Part shown: in pieces, positions 1-6,998 of the stretch
How the letters are laid out: the number at the start of each line of letters is the position of its first letter
Numbering within the stretch: position 1 is the stretch's first letter
Assembly: GCA_910584785.1 (NCBI GenBank)
Contig: CAJUDX010000073.1
Span: forward strand, 1-13,991
Source: an uncultured Lachnospiraceae bacterium
Lineage (GTDB): Bacteria > Bacillota > Clostridia > Lachnospirales > Lachnospiraceae
Reading direction: 5' to 3'
Length of the DNA stretch: 13,991 nt
Notes under the pieces: generated by a model
Database searches by the model: none
What the model was told of the DNA's origin: nothing
What the model saw: only the letters and a program-made list of their open reading frames with translations
Translations under genes and position numbers: made by a program

Positions 1-1542
1 TCACTCGAACTCAATCGTCCCCGGCGGCTTAGAAGTCAGATCATAGAACACCCTGTTCACACCCTTCACTTCATTGACCACCCGGTTCATCACCTTCTGC
101 AGCACTTCCCAGGAAATCTCCGCTGCTTCGGCTGTCATAAAATCGGATGTTTCCACCGCTCGCAGTACTACAGCGTAATCATATGTCCTAAAATCGCCCA
201 TTACCCCTACTGACCGCATATTGGTCAGGGCGGCAAAGTATTGTCCCAATTGTTTATCCACACCAGCCCTTACCACTTCTTCCCGGTAAATAGCGTCGGC
301 TTCCTGCACCATCTTGACTTTTTCTGCTGTCACTTCCCCGACAATCCGAATCCCCAGGCCAGGTCCCGGAAACGGCTGGCGGAAAATCAGGTATTCAGGA
401 ATCCCCAGTTCCATTCCAACTCTTCGCACTTCATCCTTAAACAGCAGCCGCAACGGTTCAACAATTTCTTTAAATTCCACACAGTCCGGCAAGCCTCCCA
501 CATTATGGTGTGACTTAATCACAGCCGATTTTCCCAGCCCGGATTCAATCACATCCGGGTAAATCGTTCCCTGCACTAGGAAATCCACTGCACCGATTTT
601 TCTTGCTTCCTCTTCGAATACCCGGATAAATTCCGCACCGATTATCTTTCTTTTCTCCTCCGGATCTTCCACTCCGGCTAATCTTTGATAAAATCTCTCC
701 TGCGCATTTACCCGGATAAAGTTCAGTTCATAAGGCCCTTCTGGCCCAAACACTGCCTCAACCTCATCCCCTTCATTTTTACGCAGAAGTCCGTGATCCA
801 CAAAGACACAGGTCAGCTGTTTTCCCACAGCCTTAGAAAGCATTACTGCTGCAACCGAAGAATCTACACCGCCGGACAATGCGCATAAAGCCTTACCTTT
901 TCCGATTTTCTTCTTCAAATCATCAATCGCTGATTCCACAAAGGACCCCATCTTCCAGTCGCCCCGGCAGCCACACACGGCATAGACAAAGTTATGCAGC
1001 ATCTTCATTCCCTCTGCTGTATGCATCACTTCCGGGTGAAACTGCGTTGCGTACAGTTTCTTCTGTGCACACTCCATCGCTGCAACCGGGCAGACCTGCG
1101 AGTGTGCTGTAATGGTAAACCCTTCCGGTACCTGAGCAATGTAATCAGTATGGCTCATCCAGCAAATAGTTTTCTCTCCCACACTCCGAAAAAGCAGCGA
1201 TGCCTTGTCAACCTCAACCTCCGTCTTGCCATACTCACTGACCGGTGCAGTTGCCACCTGCCCGCCCAAGGTATAGGCCATTAACTGTGAGCCATAACAA
1301 ATCCCCAGAATCGGAATTCCCAACTTAAAAATCTCCCCCGAAATATGCGGTGATTCTTCCAGATACACACTGTTTGGTCCACCGGTAAAAATAATCCCCC
1401 TTGGCTCCATCGCCCTAATCTCATCGATTCCCATTGTATAAGGCCAGACCTCACAATAAACATTGCACTCACGGACACGCCGGGCAATCAGCTGATTGTA
1501 CTGCCCGCCAAAATCCAAAACAATGATCATCTCTTTATTCAT
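1..1542 (-). CDS. guaA: GMP synthase (glutamine-hydrolysing)
   Basis: Converts XMP to GMP using ATP and ammonia from glutamine, the last step of guanine nucleotide synthesis in the cytosol. The 513-aa protein is full length for the family. Residues 1-190 are a class I glutamine amidotransferase: the nucleophile is C82 in GICYGSQ, and the triad is completed by H169 and E171 in FHPEV. The ATP pyrophosphatase domain starts with the P-loop LSGGVDSS (about 222-229). Further family motifs are QGTIYPDVIES, KSHHNVGGLP and FRQPFPGPGLGIR, and the protein ends in the conserved PPGTIEFE. The TGA stop is at bases 1-3, so the gene is complete. The start is supported by AAGGAG (1552-1557 on the complement), 9 nt before ATG. 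No close promoter is obvious; the best one lies about 815 bp upstream (2358-2386). No guanine riboswitch core was recognised in the leader. Confidence 0.97.
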   Translation of the reverse strand: MNKEMIIVLDFGGQYNQLIARRVRECNVYCEVWPYTMGIDEIRAMEPRGIIFTGGPNSVYLEESPHISGEIFKLGIPILGICYGSQLMAYTLGGQVATAPVSEYGKTEVEVDKASLLFRSVGEKTICWMSHTDYIAQVPEGFTITAHSQVCPVAAMECAQKKLYATQFHPEVMHTAEGMKMLHNFVYAVCGCRGDWKMGSFVESAIDDLKKKIGKGKALCALSGGVDSSVAAVMLSKAVGKQLTCVFVDHGLLRKNEGDEVEAVFGPEGPYELNFIRVNAQERFYQRLAGVEDPEEKRKIIGAEFIRVFEEEARKIGAVDFLVQGTIYPDVIESGLGKSAVIKSHHNVGGLPDCVEFKEIVEPLRLLFKDEVRRVGMELGIPEYLIFRQPFPGPGLGIRIVGEVTAEKVKMVQEADAIYREEVVRAGVDKQLGQYFAALTNMRSVGVMGDFRTYDYAVVLRAVETSDFMTAEAAEISWEVLQKVMNRVVNEVKGVNRVFYDLTSKPPGTIEFE

Positions 1543-1593
1543 ATCCTACCACTCCTTCGATTTTCACTTTTTTCCTGCAAAAAAGTTTCCATT

Positions 1594-1869
1594 ACCGCAA
1601 AATCTCTATATCTATGCCAGTGTGCTGACCTATTTTCTTTCAGTTACCGCAACACTTCTACATCCGTGCCAGTGTACTGATCTATTTTCTTTCAGCTGGC
1701 ACAAAGCTTCTACATCCGCGCCGATGTGCTAATCTATTTTCTTTAAGTTACCGCCAAACACGGAAAGCACAACCAAGGGAACAACCGCAAGCAGAACTAA
1801 TCAATTTACTTTCAGTTACCGCCAAACCTTTACATCCGCGCCGGTCTGCTGACCTATTTACTTTCAGCC
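1594..1869. repeat. 52-bp tandem repeat, five copies, upstream of guaA
   Basis: Copies start at 1594, 1646, 1698, 1750 and 1818. Copies 1, 2, 3 and 5 are 52 bp; copy 4 is 68 bp and has lost the central block. On the + strand each copy begins ACCGC or a variant and ends CTATTTTCTTTCAG or CTATTTACTTTCAG. The centre, with a TACATCCGCGCC-like core, is more variable. The period is not a multiple of 3 and the frames contain stops, so it is not a coding repeat. It lies 52-327 bp upstream of the guaA start. Function unknown. Confidence 0.85.
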
Positions 1870-2013
1870 TAATGGCGCAGAATAATTATTCCGTCCACCT
1901 AACGACAAAGGGAGGGCATGCGGTGGCATCACTGACCGATAATAACGCAGCAGATAAAACTTCATTCTGCCTCATTTTGTGAAAGATAAACCCTACAGCA
2001 CACCGGGATATCA

Positions 2014-2100
2014 CACGAAAAAGAACGCTGTCCTTTCCCAATTCATGCAGCCTGCTGCTGAATGATGGGTATCACAGCGTTCTTATATTTTTCTTTCGTG
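2014..2100. other. 87-nt nested inverted repeat (possible bidirectional terminator or structured RNA)
   Basis: There are nested arms. CACGAAA (2014-2020) pairs with TTTCGTG (2094-2100). AAGAACGCTGT (2021-2031) pairs with ACAGCGTTCTT (2074-2084). Inside these, CCCA pairs with TGGG, ATTCA with TGAAT, and GCAG with CTGC around a CCTG tetraloop. On the minus strand the 11-bp arm runs straight into a T-rich tract, as in an intrinsic terminator. On the + strand it is followed by ATATTTTTCTTT. It could end transcription in either direction, act as an attenuator in a guaA leader, or be the 3' end of a small RNA. The pairing is seen; the role is inferred. Confidence 0.6.
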
Positions 2101-2357
2101 CATCGCTATCACTTCCTGTTTTTTCTTCTGCACTTTTTATTCTCTTCTTTCGCGTTTTCTATTTTGCTCTTTTGCAGATTTACTATTCTTCTCACCCTTT
2201 GTAAATTAAATAACTTATCTTATGCGGCTTAACATAATTCTTATGTACCTTATCTCACATCAGCCTTAAGCGCCTTGCGTTCTTTCTCTATGTACTTTAT
2301 TTCTTTTCATCATTAGGCATCTCTACTGCATTCAGCATTCTTCTTTTGCACATGCCT
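2101..2357. other. Strand-biased AT-rich intergenic stretch, no gene
   Basis: The + strand is very rich in T and C, so a leftward transcript would be very rich in A and G. Stop codons are dense in all frames. The longest leftward reading frame I found is about 28 codons from a GTG with no correctly spaced ribosome binding site. I recognised no known RNA family. It lies between a strong leftward promoter and the 2014-2100 inverted repeat, so it would be the body of any leader or small RNA made from that promoter. Confidence 0.5.
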
Positions 2358-2386
2358 ATTATAACGAATCCAGTGTCAAATGGCAA
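2358..2386 (-). promoter_or_regulatory. Sigma-A-type promoter firing toward guaA
   Basis: On the complement, -35 TTGCCA (2381-2386) and -10 TATAAT (2358-2363) are separated by exactly 17 nt. Transcription would start near 2351 and run leftward across the inverted repeat and the 52-bp repeats to guaA, about 810 nt away. No protein gene starts closer on that strand. It is either the distal guaA promoter or the promoter of a noncoding RNA. Confidence 0.6.
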
Positions 2387-2469
2387 GCGATTTTGTCGAA
2401 ATTCCAGAAATTTCTTGCAAATTTTCCGCACACCAACCCTTGCATCAAAGGATTTTCATCATTTATCTA

Positions 2470-2498
2470 TCGACATCCACCAAAAATTGGTATATAAT
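2470..2498 (+). promoter_or_regulatory. Promoter of the secreted-protein gene
   Basis: -35 TCGACA (2470-2475), 17-nt spacer, -10 TATAAT (2493-2498). The start point would be about 15-20 nt before the ATG, giving a very short leader that contains the ribosome binding site. Confidence 0.7.
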
Positions 2499-2521
2499 CA
2501 AAAAAAACGGAGGATTTTCTT

Positions 2522-3064
2522 ATGAAACGGACAAAAATGAACAACCTGAAACTAAGCTTTACCACCGCCATCTTATCCGCTCTTATGGCGACTTCTGCCC
2601 TCGCTGGAACCTGGACGCATACCTACACGGATCAAAACGGCGAAAGCGAAACCTTTTACTCCCTCTGGTGCTACCGCAAAGACGACGGCACCTATGCTAA
2701 TAACGAATGGATTCAGGATTCTGACGGCACTTGGTACTGGGTGGAAGATGACTACACCCTGCCCGTCGTTGCCGGGATCTCGCCTGACGGCTATATGTAT
2801 GACGATGATGGACGCTACGTCTCCATGGAAGGACGGTCTTTCCCCACCATTGAACAGGCTTCCATGATCGCCACCGGCATGACCTATGAGCAGGTTCTTG
2901 CCATTCTTGGGCCGGAACACATTCGTTCCAGTAACCAAATCATATTTACCAATGATGGAACTACCAGCTATGCTGTCTGTGTATGGTTCTTTGGCAATAA
3001 TGGTAAATACCGCCTAGAATTTCTTAATGGTGAGGTCAGTGATATCTATGGCTATTTCTATTAA
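2522..3064 (+). CDS. Secreted protein with BamE/SmpA-like C-terminal domain
   Basis: 180-aa exported protein of unknown function. Residues 1-28 form a Sec signal peptide: basic KRTKMNNLK, a hydrophobic core, and SALA before a likely cut after A28. There is no lipobox cysteine. The mature N-terminal part (about 29-100) is rich in Trp, Tyr and Asp (DGTWYW, DGYMYDDDGRY), which resembles choline- or cell-wall-binding repeats but is not a clear repeat array. The C-terminal part opens with GMTYEQVLAILG (119-130) followed by beta-rich sequence, the pattern of BamE/SmpA-like and related small folds found in some Gram-positive extracellular proteins. The start is fixed by GGAGG (2509-2513), 8 nt before ATG. 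The gene has its own promoter and is convergent with uvrA. Wall-associated location is inferred. Confidence 0.75.
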   Translation: MKRTKMNNLKLSFTTAILSALMATSALAGTWTHTYTDQNGESETFYSLWCYRKDDGTYANNEWIQDSDGTWYWVEDDYTLPVVAGISPDGYMYDDDGRYVSMEGRSFPTIEQASMIATGMTYEQVLAILGPEHIRSSNQIIFTNDGTTSYAVCVWFFGNNGKYRLEFLNGEVSDIYGYFY

Positions 3065-3081
3065 TCACTCATGCACCTGTT

Positions 3082-3155
3082 CTGCAGCATTTACTGTCTC
3101 CTTATCTTCCTATACTGCTGCAGCCTGTCAGATGGGGCTTACACCCCACCTGACA
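3082..3155 (-). other. Paired hairpins downstream of uvrA
   Basis: Two stems lie between the convergent secreted-protein gene and uvrA. The first is TGTCAG/CTGACA plus TGGGG/CCCCA (3126-3155). Read from the minus strand it is an unbroken 12-bp stem with one G-U pair; read from the + strand it has an A-C mismatch. This suggests it acts in uvrA mRNA. The second is CTGCAGCA (3082-3089) with TGCTGCAG (3116-3123). Neither is followed by a T-run on either strand, so they are not standard intrinsic terminators. They may stabilise the 3' end. Confidence 0.5.
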
Positions 3156-3241
3156 TAACGAAGTCCCCCTGTCCGCTGCTTTCCTTCTATCGATTCATTT
3201 CCTTTAATTTTACCCACCGCCCTTTTCACCGCCCTGCATTA

Positions 3242-6079
3242 TCACGCTTCTGCCATCTCCAGATACCTTTTCACATACTTTCCTGTGTACGAAGCCGGAT
3301 TCCGGGCCACTTCTTCCGGCGTTCCTTTGGCAATCACTGTGCCGCCTCGTTCTCCGCCCTCCGGTCCCATATCAATCAAATAATCCGCCGTTTTTATCAC
3401 ATCCAGGTTGTGCTCGATAACCACTACCGTATTTCCATTTTCTGACAGGCGATGAAGAATTTCAATTAATTTATGCACATCGGCAAAATGCAGTCCCGTC
3501 GTAGGCTCATCCAAAAGATATATCGTTTTCCCTGTACTCCGCTTGCTCAGCTCGGTAGCAAGCTTAATCCGCTGTGCCTCACCGCCGGAAAGTTCCGTGG
3601 ACGGTTGCCCCAGTTTCACATAAGAAAGTCCCACATCATACAGCGTTTGAATCTTCCTGGCAATCGTCGGGACATGCTCAAAAAACTTCAGTGCTTCCTC
3701 CACTGTCATATCCAGCACATCATAAATATTCTTCCCCTTATACTTTACCTCCAGCGTTTCCCGATTATACCGCCGTCCCCCGCAGACCTCGCATGGCACA
3801 TACACATCCGGCAGAAAGTGCATCTCAATCTTAATAATCCCATCGCCGCTGCACGCCTCGCACCGTCCGCCCTTGACATTAAAGCTGAAACGTCCCTTGG
3901 TATATCCCCTGGTTTTTGCATCAGTTGTGGAGGCAAATAAATCCCGAATCAAGTCAAATACACCTGTGTAGGTCGCCGGATTCGAACGCGGTGTCCGTCC
4001 TATTGGCGACTGGTCGATAGCAATAATCTTATCGAGCATCTCCACGCCCTCCATCCCGGCAAACTTTCCTGGTATCGTCCTGGCCCGATTCAGTTTCTTT
4101 GCCAAATGCTTGTACACAATCTCATTCACCAGAGAACTCTTTCCTGAACCGGAAACCCCGGTAACACAGGTCATTACCCCCAGCGGGATATCCACTGAAA
4201 TCTTCTTCAGGTTGTTCTCTGCCGCCCCCTTAACCTTAAGCCAGCCTGTCGGTTTTTTTCTCTTATCTGGTACAGGAATCCGCTTGCGTCCGCTCAGATA
4301 TGCCCCGGTAACCGATGTCTCACAGGCCATAATTTCCTCTGCTGTCCCTACTGCCACTACCTGTCCGCCGTGTTCCCCTGCGCCTGGTCCGATATCCACA
4401 ATACAATCCGCCGCCCGCATCGTATCCTCATCGTGCTCCACCACCAGCACGCTGTTTCCCAAATCCCTCAAATGCAAAAGCGTCTTTAACAGCTTATCAT
4501 TATCCCGCTGATGAAGCCCGATACTGGGTTCGTCCAGGATATAGGCCACGCCGACCAGCCCCGATCCAATCTGTGTCGCCAGCCTTATTCTCTGCGCCTC
4601 TCCGCCGGAAAGCGTCGCTGTTGCCCGCGACAATGACAGATAATCCAGTCCCACATCAATTAAAAAGCTTACCCTGGCCCGAATTTCCTTTAAAATCATG
4701 CCGCCGATAGCTTCCTGCATACTGGTTAATGTCAGTCCGTCTAAAAATTCCCGGCAGCGGACAATCGACATATTCGTCGCCTCATAAATATTTTTATCAC
4801 CGATGGTCACTGCCAATGATTCTTTTTTCAGCCTCTGTCCGTGGCAGGCCGGACATGGCGTAATCCGCATATAAGTCTCATACTCTGCCTTAGAACTCTC
4901 TGAAAAAGTCTCCCTGTAACGCCGGTTCACATTCTCAATCAACCCCTCAAAGGCCACATCGTACACGCCTTCACCGCGCTGCCCCTTATAGTGAACCTTG
5001 ATTTCCCTTCCCTTTGTCCCATACAAAAGGATATCATGAATCGCCGGCGGGTAATCCTCAAACGGCGTGTCCAGGCTGAAATGATAGGTTTCTGCCAGTG
5101 CCGCCAGCACCGCTCCGGTAAAGCTTCCCTTTTCTGTGCAGGACTGCCAGCCCATCACCACGATAGCTCCCTGGGAAATACTTAACGCCGGATCGGGAAT
5201 CATCAAATTTTCGTCAAACTCCATCTTATATCCCAGGCCAAAGCACTCCGGGCAGGCACCAAAGGGATTATTAAAAGAAAAACTCCTTGGCTCCACCTCA
5301 TCCACACTGATTCCGCAGTCCGGGCAGGAAAAGCTCTGGGAAAAACGCAGAACTTCCCCCTCTCCCACATCCACCAGCAAAAGACCGCCGGCAAGGGAAA
5401 GCACCGCCTCCACCGAATCTGTCAGGCGCTTTTCAATTCCCGGACGCACAACCAGCCTGTCCACCACAATCTCTATATTATGCTTAATATTCTTTTCCAG
5501 CTTAATTTCTTCCGAAAGTTCGTATAAATTTCCATCAATCCGCACCCGGACATAGCCGCTTTTTTTCGCCTGCTCCAGCACCTTTACATGTTCTCCCTTG
5601 CGCCCGCGGACTACTGGTGCCAAAAGTTGTAATTTTGTCCTTTCCGGCAGCTCCATCAGCTGATCCACCATCTGATCCACCGTCTGCTTCTTAATCTCCT
5701 TGCCACACTTGGGACAGTGCGGAATCCCTATCCGTGCATACAAAAGCCGCATATAATCATAAATCTCCGTCACCGTTCCTACCGTCGAACGAGGATTTCG
5801 GTTCGTAGACTTCTGGTCAATGGAAATCGCCGGAGACAATCCCTCGATGCTTTCCACATCGGGCTTTTCCATCTGCCCCAAAAACTGCCGTGCATACGAA
5901 GAAAGCGATTCCATATATCTGCGCTGTCCCTCCGCATAGATCGTATCAAATGCCAACGACGATTTTCCTGACCCGGAAAGCCCCGTCAAAACCACCAGTT
6001 CATCCCTGGGAATATCGACAGAAATATTTTTCAGGTTATGCTCACTCGCCCCGCGAATCTTAATAAACTGCCTTGCCAT
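3242..6079 (-). CDS. uvrA: Excinuclease ABC subunit A (UvrA)
   Basis: Damage-recognition ATPase of nucleotide excision repair. As a dimer it loads UvrB at bulky lesions. The 945-aa length is typical and all hallmarks are present. The first ATPase has Walker A GLSGSGKSS (33-41), signature LSGGEAQRIRLA (490-501) and Walker B YILDEPSIGLH (about 513-523). The second has GVSGSGKSS (641-649), LSGGEAQRIKLA (830-841) and YLLDEPTTGLH (about 854-864). Zinc modules are C252/C255/C276/C279 and C740/C743/C763/C766. An ATG four codons upstream (6091) also exists, but its ATGGAGG contains the ribosome binding site GGAGG (6085-6089), which sits 5 nt before the ATG at 6079; I therefore start at MARQF. uvrB is not adjacent; the gene appears monocistronic. 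A LexA box next to its promoter predicts SOS induction. Confidence 0.97.
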   Translation of the reverse strand: MARQFIKIRGASEHNLKNISVDIPRDELVVLTGLSGSGKSSLAFDTIYAEGQRRYMESLSSYARQFLGQMEKPDVESIEGLSPAISIDQKSTNRNPRSTVGTVTEIYDYMRLLYARIGIPHCPKCGKEIKKQTVDQMVDQLMELPERTKLQLLAPVVRGRKGEHVKVLEQAKKSGYVRVRIDGNLYELSEEIKLEKNIKHNIEIVVDRLVVRPGIEKRLTDSVEAVLSLAGGLLLVDVGEGEVLRFSQSFSCPDCGISVDEVEPRSFSFNNPFGACPECFGLGYKMEFDENLMIPDPALSISQGAIVVMGWQSCTEKGSFTGAVLAALAETYHFSLDTPFEDYPPAIHDILLYGTKGREIKVHYKGQRGEGVYDVAFEGLIENVNRRYRETFSESSKAEYETYMRITPCPACHGQRLKKESLAVTIGDKNIYEATNMSIVRCREFLDGLTLTSMQEAIGGMILKEIRARVSFLIDVGLDYLSLSRATATLSGGEAQRIRLATQIGSGLVGVAYILDEPSIGLHQRDNDKLLKTLLHLRDLGNSVLVVEHDEDTMRAADCIVDIGPGAGEHGGQVVAVGTAEEIMACETSVTGAYLSGRKRIPVPDKRKKPTGWLKVKGAAENNLKKISVDIPLGVMTCVTGVSGSGKSSLVNEIVYKHLAKKLNRARTIPGKFAGMEGVEMLDKIIAIDQSPIGRTPRSNPATYTGVFDLIRDLFASTTDAKTRGYTKGRFSFNVKGGRCEACSGDGIIKIEMHFLPDVYVPCEVCGGRRYNRETLEVKYKGKNIYDVLDMTVEEALKFFEHVPTIARKIQTLYDVGLSYVKLGQPSTELSGGEAQRIKLATELSKRSTGKTIYLLDEPTTGLHFADVHKLIEILHRLSENGNTVVVIEHNLDVIKTADYLIDMGPEGGERGGTVIAKGTPEEVARNPASYTGKYVKRYLEMAEA

Positions 6080-6112
6080 AGATTCCTCCATTCATCCATT
6101 TTCAGTGCACTA

Positions 6113-6141
6113 AGTATAGCATATCTCTTTTTACTATTCAA
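6113..6141 (-). promoter_or_regulatory. uvrA promoter
   Basis: On the complement, -35 TTGAAT (6136-6141), 17-nt spacer, -10 TATACT (6113-6118). The leader to the ATG at 6079 would be about 25-30 nt. Confidence 0.75.
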
Positions 6142-6149
6142 GCATTTTT

Positions 6150-6163
6150 CGAACAAATGTTTT
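6150..6163. promoter_or_regulatory. LexA (DinR) SOS box of uvrA
   Basis: CGAACAAATGTTTT matches the Bacillus/Clostridium LexA consensus CGAACRNRYGTTYC at 13 of 14 positions; only the last base differs. It lies 8 bp upstream of the uvrA -35, where bound repressor would obstruct RNA polymerase. uvrA is a classical SOS gene, which supports the call. A wider symmetry (GAACAAA at 6151-6157 with TTTGTTC at 6163-6169) overlaps it. It is about 50 bp upstream of the divergent gene's -35, so an effect there is less likely. Confidence 0.75.
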
Positions 6164-6211
6164 TTGTTCATGTTTGACAAAAAATGTCCTCCAAATTTTA
6201 CCAAGATAAAG

Positions 6212-6240
6212 ATGACAAAACTTATCTTTTCTTATATAAT
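6212..6240 (+). promoter_or_regulatory. Promoter of the 185-aa acidic protein gene
   Basis: -35 ATGACA (6212-6217), 17-nt spacer, -10 TATAAT (6235-6240). The leader is about 65 nt. Confidence 0.7.
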
Positions 6241-6311
6241 GATAATGTTGGGGTCAAATAACCTCGAACAACATCGTCGCATGATCGTTACCAAAAGTTG
6301 GAGGTGTTTTT

Positions 6312-6869
6312 ATGGGAATGTTTTTACAGAATGTGCTGATTTTAGACTGTGATGAAATGACAGCAAAAGCTGCCTTAAAAAAAGTGGAGCAGATTTCCGA
6401 TTCTTCGATGCTGGAGCTGGTTCCCAACGAATGCCGCTTCCAGCAGTTTCCCAAGGGTATAAGCATCCTGCTCAATGATCGCTGCTGCGGCTACGACTCC
6501 CTTGCCCAAATCCTTTCGGAAACCACCATGAAGCCGGTAATGCTGCTCTATATTTATGACGATGATTTCTGGGGCTACTGCTTCTGTGATAAGGGAAAAC
6601 CCCTGGATGTCTTTACCCCTATGCCGGATTATTTTGAAGAAGTCTCCGAGAAAACCCGCCAGGAGGTTTCCGGTGACAGCAGCCTGATTGCATCTTACTT
6701 TAAGGTAGATGAGGAAGAAATCAAAAATTACCTGATCATCTGGGACGAAGAGAAGATGGAAAATTTTGAAGAAAAAGCCTATCCCGATGATGAATGCGGG
6801 CAGTGTGACAGCTGGCAAGTCGTTGACTTTATGCGGAAACTGGGCTTCCCCTATGAGTGGGACAGCTGA
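6312..6869 (+). CDS. Acidic protein of unknown function
   Basis: 185-aa protein that I do not recognise as a named family. It has no signal peptide or membrane segment and is probably cytosolic. It is strongly acidic toward the C-terminus (for example VDEEEIKNY, IWDEEKMENFEEKAYPDDE). The most distinctive segment is YIYDDDFWGYCF (80-91), a hydrophobic strand with an aspartate cluster followed by WGY. It leads into a KGKPLDVFTPMPDYF stretch (94-108) that looks like a conserved beta-hairpin. Cysteines are C13, C41, C58, C59, C90, C92, C162 and C165, but they do not form an obvious zinc site. The start is fixed by GGAGG (6300-6304), 7 nt before ATG. It is divergent from uvrA, has its own promoter, and ends at a strong terminator, so it is a single-gene unit. 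Confidence 0.8.
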   Translation: MGMFLQNVLILDCDEMTAKAALKKVEQISDSSMLELVPNECRFQQFPKGISILLNDRCCGYDSLAQILSETTMKPVMLLYIYDDDFWGYCFCDKGKPLDVFTPMPDYFEEVSEKTRQEVSGDSSLIASYFKVDEEEIKNYLIIWDEEKMENFEEKAYPDDECGQCDSWQVVDFMRKLGFPYEWDS

Positions 6870-6929
6870 AATCTGCCCCGCCCCCTTCCATCGAAAAACC
6901 TATACAAGCAATTTTTTTGCCAAACAAAT

Positions 6930-6976
6930 GCCACGGCTTCTGTCTTTCACGCATAACCGTAAGCCGTGGCCTTTTT
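6930..6976 (+). terminator. Rho-independent terminator, probably shared
   Basis: GCCACGGCTT (6930-6939) pairs perfectly with AAGCCGTGGC (6961-6970), followed by CTTTTT. The loop is 21 nt. It ends the 185-aa gene. The convergent ftsH stops 29 bp away, and on its strand the same stem is followed by a weaker T-rich stretch (ATTTGTTTGG), so it may serve both genes. Confidence 0.85.
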
Positions 6977-6998
6977 CCAGCATATAATAAAAATTTCT

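Noticed and set aside
1496..1732. + strand frame of 78 codons across the tandem repeat
   Set aside because: It overlaps the guaA start antisense and exists because the repeat lacks stops in that frame; the 52-bp period shifts frame in every copy and there is no ribosome binding site.
1923..1982. 19-codon + strand frame from GTG (MASLTDNNAAD...) with a GGAGGG 6 nt upstream
   Set aside because: The ribosome binding site is good, but there is no promoter, the product has no recognisable character, and it lies in repeat-rich noncoding sequence. Kept out of the gene list for lack of further support.
2573..2938. 121-aa minus-strand frame opposite the secreted-protein gene
   Set aside because: Antisense shadow: the + strand gene has a signal peptide, promoter and ribosome binding site; the minus frame has none of these.
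6252..6260. GGTCAAA resembling a CtsR heptad before the 185-aa gene
   Set aside because: CtsR sites need two heptads in tandem; only one is present.
6375..6818. 147-aa minus-strand frame opposite the 185-aa protein gene
   Set aside because: Shadow of the sense gene, with no ribosome binding site or promoter of its own.
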